A stretch of DNA of 64,000 nucleotides from Lolium rigidum (GCF_022539505.1 NC_061510.1:281602715-281666714); one strand, 5' to 3'. Positions 23,853 to 35,392 are shown, counted from the first letter of the stretch. The notes: generated from the sequence alone by a model not told the origin. Translations and numbers: made by a program.

Positions 23853-24620
23853 AGAAAAGCGCTTATTGGAGACAACCCATTATTTTATTTCTGCAATTTT
23901 ATTTTATATTTGAGTCAAGGTGCTTGTTACAACTGTAGCAATACCTTTGTATCTTTACTTTATTGCATTGTCGTGCCAAGTAAAGTCTTTGATAGAAAGT
24001 TGATACTCGATTTGGATTTCTGCGCAGAAATAGATTTTTAGCTGTCACGAATTTGAGCTGTTCTCTCTGTAGGAAAATCGTAAAATCTTGAAAACATTCA
24101 TGAGTAATCCTCATATATGTACGCAACTTTCATGCAACTGGTGCTTTTCCATCTGAGCATGTTAAGTGCCTCGAAAAAATTCGTCTTTAAGGACTGTTCT
24201 GTTTTGACAGATTCTGTCTTTTATTTCGCATTGCCTCTTTACTGCGTTTGAGTGGGTTTCTTTGCTCCATTAAATTTCAGTAACCTTGGGTAATGTCCAT
24301 AAGTGTTGGGAATGATTCTGTCCTTGTTGAACATGTGAATTTTTGATTATGCACTAACCCTCTAATGAGATTGCTTTGAGTTTGGTGTGAAGGAAGTTTT
24401 CAAGGATCAAGAGAGGAGGATGATATAATATGGTCAAGAAGAGTGAAAAGTCTAAGCTTGGGGATGCCCCCGTGGTTCATCCCTGCATATTTCAAGAAGA
24501 CTCAAGCATCTAAGCTTGGGGATGCCCAAAGCACCCCCTTCTTCATCAACAACTTATCAGATCACCTCTAGTGAAACTATATTTTTATTCCATCACATCT
24601 TATGTACTTTACTTGGAGCG
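23853..24620 (+). other. 3' non-coding region of element D, part 1
   Basis: Homologous (inverted) to element A around 11940-12734, including gccaagtaaagtc and two copies of tctaagcttggggatgcc near 24450 and 24510. Its last bases, gagcg (24616-24620), are the left TSD of element E. Confidence 0.75.
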
Positions 24621-25003
24621 TGACATAGGCATCCCCAGTGGGCCTGCCGAAGATAGTACCCGGGGTTTACTGAAGGCCCACTACCCGAAGAATAAGAAGA
24701 TTCGGAAGCCCAAGATATTACTAAGGAAAGTTAGAGTTATAATAGGAAGCATTATTTGTAATCTTGCGGGATGAGTTAGAAACCTTCCCGGACTCTGTAA
24801 CTTGTACAATACGAATCCCTCGGCTCCGCCTCCTATAAGGGGGAGTCGAGGGACAAAGGAAGCATCGAATCATCGTTTCTCAAACCCTAGTTTCATAATC
24901 GTCGAGTACTTTTCGGCTGAAACCTTCGAGATCTACTTGCCCTCTACTTCCAACTAAACCCTAGTCGACAACCCGTAGGCATTGACAAGTTAATACCTTG
25001 TCA
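24621..25003 (+). repeat. 5' LTR of element E
   Basis: Starts TGACATAGGCATCCCC and ends taccttgtca. It differs from the 3' LTR at under ten positions, one of which removes two bases from the TATA box (cctcctataagg here, cctcctatataagg in the 3' LTR). Confidence 0.92.
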
Positions 25004-25005
25004 AT

Positions 25006-25023
25006 TGGCGCCGTCTGTGGGAA
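25006..25023 (+). promoter_or_regulatory. Primer-binding site of element E
   Basis: TGGCGCCGTCTGTGGGAA begins two bases after the LTR. The same kind of site is common in plant Tat-lineage elements; I do not assign the tRNA. Confidence 0.75.
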
Positions 25024-27001
25024 CTAGAGGCATCAAGGATCCGATCTCGATGGCACGTTCAAGATCGTCGACTTCATCAACCGCAAGCAACGCGATGGAT
25101 CGAGGTAAACAGATCGCAACTGGTGTAACATCCCAATTTTTAAACAAAAAAAAATGAGTTACCTTTTTCCAAATTTTGGAACCAACAAAAACTTTTATTT
25201 AGTTTGATGCATAGTGATCTTTCTTATTGGTTGTGTAATTTCCATGTTTGATTGTTGAAATAGTTTGAGATGATCTAAAACCCTAAACCCTACTCTTGCA
25301 CTTTACCCTTCAAAATAAAACCAAATAAGAAGAAATCAAATTAAAAGGAAAGGGCCTATGTGCCTATACTATTTTTGGTAAAACTTTTACCTAGGACTTT
25401 TTACCTTGTTTAGATGTTTTGAAAACATCAACAAACCTAACCTAGTACCGCCCCAACCAAATCAAGTGAGAAACAAAATTCAAATAGACATATGCATGAA
25501 GGCATATGTGGCACTTAGCCATTTTTACCAAATCTTGACCTATGCCCTATTTGCCTTACCCAAATGGTTGGAAACCATGAGTAACCCTAACCAACCTCTT
25601 TGAAACCCAAAACTATGATCCTTTGGATCAAAGTTAAATAAAGAAAAAGATTAGAGAAATTGCAAAACCCTCACATATGGTTTATGGCCATTTTTGAAAA
25701 TCTTTAACCTAGGCCATATAAAATTGTGCCAATGGTTTGGAAACTCTGTTAAACTCAAAAGAATCCTTTTTGAATCAAAGAAACCAAAATCAAAACAAAG
25801 AAAAATCAAAAACCTAGTTGCATGTGATAATGGTCACATGTGACAATTTTATTATCTTACCCACTTTGAGCCCTTTTATTAGGAGATTTTCAAACCAAAC
25901 CCTGCCAACTATTTGCACCTCATCCAAGACCTCATCAAGATGAACACTTTTGATGTTGACCACTTTGACCAGAGAGTTGACCATTGCTCACATTAGTCAA
26001 GCCAAAATGCCACTTTGAAACCAATTCTAGATTCCCTCCACTTTTGAAATTTTCACCAAACCACTCCAAATTTTAAACCAAGACCACCAATGAGTGCCAC
26101 ACCTCATTTAGAACCTATCCATGAAGAAACTTAGTAACTTTTACACACACATGAGTGTTTTTACAAAAGAATCCATTAGTTACATAGAGTAAAACTAGAG
26201 TACAGCCACTCCTACCAACTATGTACCCCTCTCTTTTTTCTATCTTTTGAGCTCAGCCATAGTACCTTGTACCACACCAACAACCATGACATCAGTTCAC
26301 CTTGACATCATCCACATGTACCAAGACAAGCCAAGTACATAGCCTATGTCACACCTACTTTTTCATAAATCAAATGTGACCACCCTAGGCCTCTCTCACC
26401 ATGCACACGATGTCTAGGAGACCTCTCTCACTCCCACGAACACCATAACACCAGAGTTGACCCAAGCAATACACTTGCACACCTCAATGCCTCACCATGT
26501 CACTCCCATGGTCACCACCATGTCAATACCTACCCTGGACATTTTCCCTCCCTTTCACCATGTCACATCAATTGCCCTTGACCCTTTACACCTGCTAGAC
26601 ACTACCATGGGACCAGGAGAGCAAATAGTGGACTAAAACCATCCATGCCAAGTACTTGGTCACCAGCCCGTGGACACCTCCCTCTCCTCGCATGCACACC
26701 GCGTTCCAGCCCGTCACCCTGCGCCACCAGCTCCCTCTCAGTCCCGCACAACTGCCAGACACGGCCGTTGGCCCGCGCGCGCGCCAGGACAACGACGCGA
26801 CGCGACGCCCTTGAAGGACGACGACTTCGGCATTGACCCCGTGCGCCCTGCACACGACGCCATCAACCGCACCACTACTCACGCGTCATCACCTACCAAT
26901 GAGCTCCCTCCTGACGCAGCAGTGCCGGAGACGCCCGTGCCCGCCGTGCACTGTGACGTCGTGGCCATGCCGGCCATGCCGCGCCTCCCTCGCCTGGACC
27001 C

Positions 27002-27009
27002 TATATAAA
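27002..27009 (+). promoter_or_regulatory. TATA box in the 5' LTR of element F
   Basis: TATATAAA within ccctatataaacccccc, after a GC-rich stretch; an identical site lies at 38854-38861 in the 3' LTR. It is the likely Pol II promoter, so U3 would be about 1.9 kb and R/U5 about 2.7 kb. Confidence 0.6.
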
Positions 27010-27797
27010 CCCCCCCTCTCGCTTGGCACAGCACCACACAACTCCACAACGTCCTCCTCTCCCTCCTAGCGCAGCTCCTCTCCTCTTCTCGCCGCTCACC
27101 GACGCCCGAAGCTCGCCGGCGGCCACCCGCAAAACCGCCCAAAATTTTGTCGCCATAGCCTCCAACCCCTATACCATTTTGAAGCCCTGGGAAAGCCCTG
27201 TCCAACGCAACAAACCTCGCCGCAAACCGTGCCCGGAGGTGAGCAGGAGAGCCGTCGGAAGTTCACCGGCGTCGGGAGGGAGACGACGGCTCAGTGCCGT
27301 CAGATCCCGATCCGACGATCCGCGCGCCCCGCGCGAGCCCGACGTGCATGCGCCATGCACGCCAGGCCCGGGCAGCAACTGGGCCGGCCCAATTCTTTCC
27401 CGCGCGCCTGTTTAAATTCAAATCCTGTTTTATTTTATTTCCTTTAAATTGCTTTCTGATACTTTGCTAGATTTTGAATATCTTCAATTGTACAAATCCA
27501 AAATTAGTGACTTAAAATATTTTGGAAAGCTCATGAAATGCTCTAACCAGTCCCACTGGTTTCACTCAAAATTTCGTTCTAGATCCTCTACAATAAAAAT
27601 AACAAATCAGTAACTTTTCAAACTTCAAATAAATCTTAAAAATCAACCATAAACTATTTTGAGGTGGTTCCACCTCTCATAAATCACATTTAATGTTGTC
27701 TAATTGATTATGTAATAAAACATTATAGTTGTTTCATATGATCATGGGCTAGAGCAAAATATTGGCTATGTAGTCAAAATCTAGCCCATTTAAATTA

Positions 27798-27893
27798 GGG
27801 ATTTCTATTTTCGTGCCCTCGGGTCCTTAGTTGTGCTCAGTTTTCCCCAGCTCCTTAGTTTTTCCTCAGTTTTACCCAAGCGTTTGTCTGAAA
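27798..27893 (+). repeat. Left terminal inverted repeat of G
   Basis: Pairs with 32664-32759. Weaker similarity (gttgaccg...ttctgac...gtggggcc) continues inward to about 27960. Confidence 0.85.
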
Positions 27894-28140
27894 CCATCAC
27901 ACGTGATGTAACGCCCGGTTGCCCGACGGTTGACCGTTATCTTCTGACTAGTGGGGCCACGTAGAGCCTGCAAAGACACGTTAGACCATCCATCTTTGTT
28001 TGACCGTAAGCATCGCTGTATCCCTGACCAAAACGCGAACGAGTGGGGCTTCGCTATATCAAATGACAAGTGGGGCCATGGCGCTGATACAAGGGGCAAT
28101 ACACGGGTAGGATTAGATTTTTAAACGGAGCTCTACAGCG

Positions 28141-28377
28141 ATGGCACGGAGGAGGTGGCCTGCGGAGTGCCGAGATGAGATCGACGTCCACAAAGAACTG
28201 CATGAGGCGAGACCAGACGCATTAGATAGATATGAACTAGACGCGTTTAACCATGCTAAGAAGAGAAGAAATGGTCAACGACATCGACGACTACCTCAAA
28301 ACTTTGACTCGACCGTGTCCGACACGAACGCGAGCAATGTAGAGAAAACTAGTGTCTCTCCTTTCCGGCGTGTATAG
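28141..28377 (+). other. Small open frame inside G, unrecognised
   Basis: A 78-codon frame (MARRRWPAECRDEIDVHKEL...) ending in VEKTSVSPFRRV. Charged and helix-like. It could be captured coding sequence or chance. No domain is recognised. Confidence 0.25.
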
Positions 28378-28826
28378 ATGGGTGCTAGAAGAGTGTGGTG
28401 GCGAAGGGAAAGACCTCGCGGTGGTCTCGTGGCGTCCAACATAGCGGGCGGCGTGGCCGTGCCCACATCGGCGTGGATGCATGTTCGGCATTGGCATCGG
28501 CATGTACGTTCGGCATTGGCCTCGGTGGTATCTCCGGTGTGTCGGTGATCGAATGAGGGGACGGGATTGAGGGTGCATCCCGACGGTGACCTAGCAGTGG
28601 CGTCGAGCATAGCCGTTATGACCATGCCGATATCGGCATCGGCAAAGTTTGGAGGCTGTGGTGCTCGAATCAAGGAGGGATTTGTTTCTTGTACGCCAAA
28701 AGTGATTTGAAACAAGTTTCGTGTTGAAGGTTAGGTAACGAAAGTTTGTAAGTAAGCCCAAAATTATACTAGCGCCATGGTGAGGTTCTTTTTGATAGAG
28801 CTATACGGTTGGGCAAACTTTTTTGA

Positions 28827-29440
28827 CACTTTTTAGATAGGGTTCCTTGTTGTTACACGTATGGCATCATGTATGGCAAATTTGGGATCATTTGGAGATG
28901 TTCGAAAAAATCACTTTGCTTAAACGCATGCCGTTTCGTCTCACTTGAAACCAGCTTTTCTAACAAGGTGATTTATTCTACCTCCTCTAAATGACCTCAA
29001 ATTTCATACAGACTGATCTTCTATACATAGATAGATAGATTGTTTCGTTTTTTATATTTTTTGAACTTTTTATTTCCCTTTATAATATCCAATTGATTTT
29101 CAGGTCAAAACCTCGAAAAACAGCATCATGTATGGCATCATTTTCGCCATAAATTTCAAATTTTGTGAAACTTTCCCTTTTAGATATTCCTTGTTGTTAT
29201 AGATATGGCATAATGTATGCCAAATTTGGTTAGGTCTCCATCGAAACCAGCTTTTGTAACAAGTTAGGTTTTTTCGACCTTCTCAAAAGGGATTTTTTTC
29301 TACCTTCTCTAAATGACCTCAAAAATCATACAGACGATCTTCTATACAAAGATAGGTAGATTGTTTCGTTTTTACATTTTTGAACTTTTATTTCCCTTTA
29401 TAATACCCATTTGTTTTCGAGATCAAAACCTCGAAAGTTA
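28827..29440. repeat. Two diverged direct copies of about 300 bp inside G
   Basis: 28827-29118 and about 29172-29437 share ttccttgttgtta, aaccagcttttctaacaag, ctctaaatgacctcaaa, gatcttctatacatagatag and tttccctttataatacc in the same order. Non-coding. Confidence 0.7.
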
Positions 29441-29526
29441 ACATAACTAGATGGTGAACCCTTCCAAACTTCAAATACGAGAGATAGATAGATTGGTTCG
29501 TTTATCATTTTTACCGTGAATAGTAA

Positions 29527-29726
29527 TGGCTACAAGAAATCGGTGATGGTCTATCATTTTTTGCGTGAAAAGTAATGGCTACAACAAATCGGTGATGGTT
29601 TATCATTTGGGATTTTCGTGAAAATTAATGGCTACAACAAATCGGTGACGGTTTATCATTTTTTGCGTGAAAATTTATGGCTACAACAAATCGGTGATGG
29701 TTTATCATTTTTTGCGTGAAAAGTAA
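29527..29726. repeat. Four-copy tandem repeat (49/53/49/49 bp) inside G
   Basis: Units start at 29527, 29576, 29629 and 29678, each with tggctacaacaaatcggtga then tttatcattttttgcgtgaa. A fifth partial copy follows at 29727. Confidence 0.85.
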
Positions 29727-30534
29727 TGCCTAAAAGAGTTTATAATTTTTAGCGCGTGAAAATAAATACGAGAAAACCGCCATTTAGCAAACTTAGAGAG
29801 TGGAAGGTAACCGCCAGACGAGAGAGAGGGAGGGGTTATCCTGCCCGTTAGATCATACGATCAACGGTCGGCGGGCACGATCCGCGTGACATGGGCTAGA
29901 CCAATCGGGGCAATGTTGCACGTGTGAGAGAATTTGTGGAGGGAGAGGGCAAAACTGAGTAGTATCAAGAAACCAAGGGCACCTATGTAATAAACAGGAC
30001 TAAGGGATTCAAATATGAGATTTAAAAAATGAAAAATGCGTGTTTTGTAGAATAAAACCCATCTTGGCCTATCTCAAACTATTTGCAATACAAATATACA
30101 TGAGTGTGAGAATTGTGGCCTCATTTAGACAAAGTATGTTTTGGGGAAAGTCTGTTTTGGGAAGGGCTTATTGTGGAAAACCATGCACCTTCATAGCTAC
30201 TAGGTGATTTGAGAAGGCCTTTGAGAAGTGGCAATTTGTGGTAAAACTTGATTTATCTATGACTTATCTATGTTTTGAGAACTGGAAATTTGTGGTAAAG
30301 ACTCCATGAGTATGTGCCACTATTTTTCGGAATTTTTTGCACATTAAATGACTCATTTAACTAGTTAATCCCATTTGTTGACTTGTACGTTGACCAGCTA
30401 CTTGAGGGTAAAGCCGAGCATATTGCACTAGCCGGTACTAGCACTCAAGGGGAAAAGCTGAGCACACAAAAAATGCTAGTATAATGCTCGAGGTTATAAC
30501 TGAGTATATCTAAATTTTCAGGGTTAGACTCGAG

Positions 30535-30690
30535 GACGCGTGTTGCGGTGCGAAATGAAAGACGTGCAATATTTGACGCGTAGACGCCGGTCGCGGTGCG
30601 GAAGTCGAAGACGTGCAATCGTGGACGCGTGGCGCATTGCGAAGTCCAAGACGTGCGGACGTGCGGCGGTGGACGCGTAGGACGCGGGTC
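30535..30690. repeat. GC-rich short repeats upstream of the gene fragment in G
   Basis: Repeats of ggacgcgt...gaagtcgaagacgtgc type (four to five imperfect copies), just before a tttataga TATA-like motif near 30711 and a CT-rich leader. This may be the captured promoter of the gene fragment. Confidence 0.5.
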
Positions 30691-30835
30691 GCATTAACCA
30701 CCACTAGCCTTTATAGACGCCTCCTCCCACTATCTCTGTCACTCTCACTCGCCTACGCAACGCCGCCTCTCTCACGTCCCATCATCTTCTCCAAAGCAAA
30801 AAACCCTCTCCCTCTCCCTCTCCTCTGCCGGCGAG

Positions 30836-32031
30836 ATGGACAAGGAGAATGCCAATCCCATCGTCCACGGCGCCGTCGGCTCCAAGCGCGACGCCTCCCT
30901 CTTCGACGCCGTCCCCTCAACGGACGTCGCCGCCGTCCCCTCAACGGACGTCGCCGCCGCCTCCGCCGGTGCATCGGAGGCTGCTGCCGCCGGTCGCGGT
31001 CGGATCCCACCGGGATGGGACCCCTACGAGCCGGTGCCGTACGTCCCGCCCCCGAACCGCTACGACACCTCCATAGAGGACCCATGGAACGAGGTAATAA
31101 CTACGGTTTGCTTCCTTTTTTGTTCCCCATTCCTTTTTGAACCCTATTTGTGCTTTGGTGTAGATGGATGCTGTGGATGGATGAGTATTGGGCTAATATT
31201 TGCGCCGATTTTATTCCATTTTGCTTTGATCCCTCCTTGATTTCGTTCAAGATTTGGGTTTCGGCCGTTCGGTTAATTTATGCAAGTAATAATGGGATCT
31301 CAATCGGTTAATTTATGCAAGTAATCATAGGATCTCAATCGGTTATTTTATGCACGAATCAAAAGATATCAACCGTTTAATTTTGCAAATAATCCGGAAT
31401 GTGTTCAAGTTCAGATCCGGAATCTGTTTCTTTGCCTATGATGAATCGGTGGGCACTGATTTTTACGGGGAGGGTTCGGCGAACCATTTCTATGTACAAA
31501 TCTGTTGTGCATGAGCTTTGGTTCGCTTACACCGTCCACGTAGACATATAATCGTGTCCACTCTAACCGAGGCTGCCTCTCGTTTTTCCTAACTTTGTTA
31601 TCATGCATGTTTGCAACTCATTCACTAATAAATTCCCATTTGATATGGATCAGGCTGTACGGCGGCGACGTCGGCGACGACGAGCGAGCACCATGACGTC
31701 AAGACTCGCCGAGTGCTTTGCGGAGGCTGCAGGTCGGCCGGTATGTCTCCTACCTCGACGTCGCCAAGGGTGTCTACGGGTGCCCCTTCGCACTAGGAGG
31801 CTCGGCGGCACTGACTTCAACTGCGTCCTCACGCATGCCGAGAACATCGGCCACGCCAACCCCAAGGTCGGCGCGTCGGTGAACCCCAACTCCTTCCGCG
31901 CCAAGCACTTGGCGCTCGGCATGCACCTCCGCAGCATCCGGCGGGTGGAGATCTCCGGCGGGCGCATGCCTCCGCTCAAGCCCAAGGCTCCCAAGGGGAG
32001 CAACAAGTGGAGGCAGAGGCGGATGGGGTAG
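30836..32031 (+). pseudogene. Decayed two-exon gene fragment with XS-type zinc-finger signature, carried by G
   Basis: Exon 1 is 30836-31093: ATG, MDKENANPIVHGAVGSKRDA, a duplicated VPSTDVAA unit, then RIPPGWDPYEPVPYVPPPNR and a GAG|GTAATA donor. Exon 2 starts after atcag at 31654. Its homologous stretches lie in three frames: VKTRRVLCGGCRSA, then RYVSYLDVAKGVYGCPF, then TDFNCVLTHAENIGHANPKV with FRAKHLALGMHLRSIRRVEI, ending in a basic tail at 32029-32031. The C-P-F, H-A-x-x-I-G and A-K-H-L-A-L spacing resembles the zf-XS domain of SGS3/IDN2-like RNA-silencing proteins. That link is inference from motif memory. At least two frameshifts make this copy non-functional. The second cysteine of the finger is not in frame. 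Confidence 0.55.
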
Positions 32032-32663
32032 GCGGAGTCCTGGACGTGTGCTGCTCGCTGCCTCCTCCATTTTGTTGTTGGGATCCCTTTGTTGTTAGTT
32101 AGGGATCCCTCGTTGTTATGTTGTTAGTATGATGGTGTTGTACTGCTGTGAAGAACCTCGAACCCTACTATGTTTGGCTGCTGAATGCAGCTTATTATCT
32201 ATATTATCTATCCCTATTCTACTATATGACCTTGTGAATTTATCGTACATTCCCTGTAGATTTGCTTCTAGATTTAACTACATACATATGGACCGAGATG
32301 GAGTACTAGATTGGGCTCCCTACTAGATTTGTCTGCCATATTGGGAAAACAACCAGGGCCAAAAGGCACAAATAATAATTGAAGAAAGACAGAAATGCAA
32401 GCTTCTCTAGATTTGATACTAATTATGTGAAAAAAGGCGAGAGAGAAGGAGGCGGAAAAGGTACTCTTAAAAGGGAAATGCCAATGGCCGAGAGAGACAA
32501 AACCCAGCTCCTGCTCACGTGCAACCAAACGCAATCTCGTCTGTCCCACGCGGTCCCTTTCTACCAGCCCCACGCGACGCGGGCCCACACGACGCGGCCC
32601 CACACGTCAGAACGGAGCGGTCAACTTAACGGGAATCCTGCCGTCTGAGCTGCCTTCTGCGGG

Positions 32664-32759
32664 TTTCAAACAAGGACTTGGGGAAAAGTGAGGAAAAACT
32701 AAGGGGCTGGGGAAAACTGAGCACAACTAAGGAACCGAGGGCACGAAAATAGAAATCCC
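32664..32759 (-). repeat. Right terminal inverted repeat of G
   Basis: Inverted copy of 27798-27893, ending agaaatccc at 32759, followed by the 9-bp TSD. Confidence 0.85.
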
Positions 32760-34715
32760 TTTAAATTATGTTCAAAATTAGGGTTTCAAATCTATGAGGT
32801 GTAGCACCTCATTTAAATAAACTTCCCAAGTGGCATAAAGTAATGTGATGACCCTTATTGCTTGGTCTCATATATGCTCACTTGAGGATATTAAATCAAA
32901 TAGGATTTAAATAGCATGAGGTATGGAACCTCATTTAAATCATGTTTCTCAAATGATAAGTGTGTAGTGTTGACCATGGTCAACATGTGATCATAACTTG
33001 TTATTTGAGGAGATTAAATCTTAAACAAGATTCAATGAGAGGAAATTATTTCTTCCAAGGACTAAAGAGAAAACCCTAATCCATTAAGAAGAGCTGTTTT
33101 CTAAACACTAAAGAGGAAACCCTAGTCTAATGTTGAGTAAGGTAGAGGATGATACTAGATCATCTTGAGTAAGCCATTAAGGCTAAGTAAGTCCACTTAA
33201 GTATTGTTTGGTGATTGTATACCTTGTATTCGATTTTAGACGCTAGTACCGGAGACTATCAGGAGGAGGAGGTATTCTACCAAGAAGAAGGAGAAGAAGA
33301 TCACTTTGATCATTTCCCCAACCAAGGCAAGCTAATACACTTGCAAAGTGCAAAGCTCTCAAGAGCAATGCATCACCCTCTTTTACTTTATGCTTAGTGG
33401 TCCTATCCCAAGTTTTTACAATGCAAGTTTTATTGATGTTGTTTTATCAGAGATACCTTTTGATTCATGTTTCACTTGGTCTAGAGTAGCACAAGAGTAC
33501 CACCTTAGCCCGAGCAAGAAAAGCTAAGTTAGCACCCCTCATGATTAGTGCTATTGCTAGCAAATAAAACTTGACTACTCTAGATGGGAACTTGGTGAAG
33601 TGAAGTTGTTTTTGAATGATTTTTGAAAGGTGTTATGACTAAGAGAAGATGGTGATTTTTGATTAAAACTGATATTGGTTTGGATGCGATACCTTTCCAA
33701 TTTACAAGTATCCCCACAATACCTGATTATGGGTAGGGCTTAGCTGGAAGTTTGTGTGTCTTAGTATGGGTTCCCTCTAAACAAGCGTCATCGGGGTTAT
33801 GCCGAAAGCTGCATCTACAACAAAAGAAATGATGTGATATGAGGTGAATGTCCGGCCCAAGCCCTGTGCAGTTCCCGAGTCGATCTGTCTGTCTTCACCG
33901 GGAGGCCAAGCTCATGGGGAGAGGTGCCTATACTAGGATATATAAGTGAAAGGTTAAGGTTGATGATCCGCGTACTGAGTTACGATGATTCGGGGTTATC
34001 CCCGACGGATGTAATCAAATGTTGTGGCACAAGTGTGCAACCTCTGCGAGTGTAAACCTATTCGAATAGCCGTGTCCACGGTTACGGACGGTTGGAAAGG
34101 CCATACGGTTTCCGGTGTCGAATTTCTTGAAAAGGTTGAATGGTGAAGGGTGACTTGACTTGAATCACAAGCTGAGTTGTGGGAATGACACTAATGTTCC
34201 CACTTGAGTAAGTTAGGCAAATGAAGAGGTTTTGTTTACTAAAGTGCTTATGAAATAAAGCGGCTTTATGCAAATGAAACTAGAGCTTAGAACCCCCTTA
34301 TTATAGTTGATACTACTTACATTAGTATTAGTTTGCGAGTACTTTAAAGTACTCACGGCTGTGTCCCTGGCTATTCAAATGGCCAGACTATGAAGAAGAG
34401 TACCGGCACCCGGAAGAAGGACAGCAGGACGTCTACGACAACTAGGATCACTCCTGCCGTCAACAGTTGCCTGTGGAATAGATGGACTACTACTATGCTA
34501 CTTCGCTTCCGCTATGTGTTTTGTAATTGATCAATAGATCAACTAGTATTGTAATGAGACTGGATCATGTGATCCCTTGTTGTAAGACAATTATGCGTTG
34601 TAATGAATGATGTGTTGTGATATTAATCTATTATGTCTCGCAAAAACAATATTCCTGGGATTGCGATGAATGGCATAATAGGCATCTGGACTTAAAAATC
34701 CGGGTGTTGACAAGT

Positions 34716-34728
34716 TGGTATCAGAGCC
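34716..34728 (+). promoter_or_regulatory. Primer-binding site of element F (tRNA-Met)
   Basis: TGGTATCAGAGCC lies three bases after the 5' LTR end (gttgaca|agt). It matches the complement of the initiator tRNA-Met 3' end. Confidence 0.9.
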
Positions 34729-34945
34729 ATTGTTTGACCTTAGGAGACCCTAGTTAGAATGGACGTCTGTAAAACTTAGTTTCAAAAACCAAAGAAGTAA
34801 ATATTTGGGAAAAACTTATTCTCACTCTTATCCTTAAGATCTTTTTCAAAAGAAAAATTTCATGCTCTACTTTTTCTTTGTAGAACTATCTAAAACTTTG
34901 CACACTTGAATACTTCTCTAATTTACTCCTCCTCTTTGTTCATAG

Positions 34946-35392
34946 ATGGAATACAAATGGGAGTACTATCAGCTTGGTCACGGAGGAGAACTGAGGTTCG
35001 AAAAGGATTTGAAGCAACTAGTGGAATATCTAGGACACCCGTATCCCGAGTTCTTCGGAATACCCCTCAACAACCACTCCGGAGAACCCCCTCGGTGGGA
35101 AGTTTCAACTGATCTACGAAGAAAGCTTGGAGCCCCGGTATGGGAAACCATCTGGTTTTCTGTAACGGGAAACACTTGGAAAGAAGGACTAGTCAGAGCT
35201 ATGCAAGAAGCAATTTCCCGTCTGTGTGGACAAAATGAGAACAAGATCAAGAACACTCGCTTCATCTACTACCCAAGACATGACTCCATAGGAAGATCGA
35301 TGACCATGCCACCACACACGGAGATGAACCCCTATGTAGCACACCAGGACTTCAGCTGTACAAAACCCGCAGGGATTTGGACAACGCCCTAG
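34946..35392 (+). CDS. Accessory reading frame of element F upstream of gag
   Basis: This 148-codon frame starts MEYKWEYYQLGHGGELRFEK and includes PPRWEVSTDLRRKLGAPVWE, ETIWFSVTGNTWKEGLVRAM and RFIYYPRHDSIGRSM. It lies between the primer site and gag, a place where most gypsy elements have only leader. Near 35352 one base seems lost (DFSCTK where the shifted frame gives LYKTRRDLDNALA), so the original protein was probably about 20-30 residues longer. I recall similar hypothetical proteins in Triticeae annotations but know no function. Mixed alpha/beta-looking, no signal peptide, no membrane segment. It may be a captured host gene or a family-specific accessory protein. Confidence 0.6.
   Translation: MEYKWEYYQLGHGGELRFEKDLKQLVEYLGHPYPEFFGIPLNNHSGEPPRWEVSTDLRRKLGAPVWETIWFSVTGNTWKEGLVRAMQEAISRLCGQNENKIKNTRFIYYPRHDSIGRSMTMPPHTEMNPYVAHQDFSCTKPAGIWTTP

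Larger units (their letters stand above)
27798..32759. mobile_element. Mutator-like DNA element G carrying gene-derived sequence (Pack-MULE-like)
   Basis: Terminal inverted repeats of about 95 bp begin gggatttctattttcgtgcc at 27798 and, on the other strand, at 32759, with about five differences. A perfect 9-bp TSD, tttaaatta, lies at 27789-27797 and 32760-32768; the uninterrupted site is present in the 3' LTR of F near 39642-39650. Long inverted repeats plus a 9-bp TSD are Mutator-superfamily hallmarks. No transposase is seen. The interior holds repeats, a promoter-like GC region and a decayed two-exon gene (30836-32031). Confidence 0.88.
25124..34712 (+). repeat. 5' LTR of element F, interrupted by element G
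   Basis: Without G and one TSD copy it is 4618 bp, against 4620 bp for the 3' LTR. It contains a GC-rich block (26640-27400) with a TATA box and an AT-rich remainder. Frames in the GC-rich block (26595-27447) are present on both strands in both LTRs and look like compositional frames. A 60-codon frame at 33215-33397 is also preserved in both LTRs. Confidence 0.92.

Noticed and set aside
26595..27447. GC-rich frames of 60-130 codons in the F LTR
   Set aside because: Both strands are open, the translations are unlike proteins, and they lie in an LTR promoter region; the copy at 38444-39299 is the same sequence.
29527..29726. Regular 49-bp repeats resembling a CRISPR-like array
   Set aside because: The units are head-to-tail with no unique spacers, and the DNA is plant nuclear.
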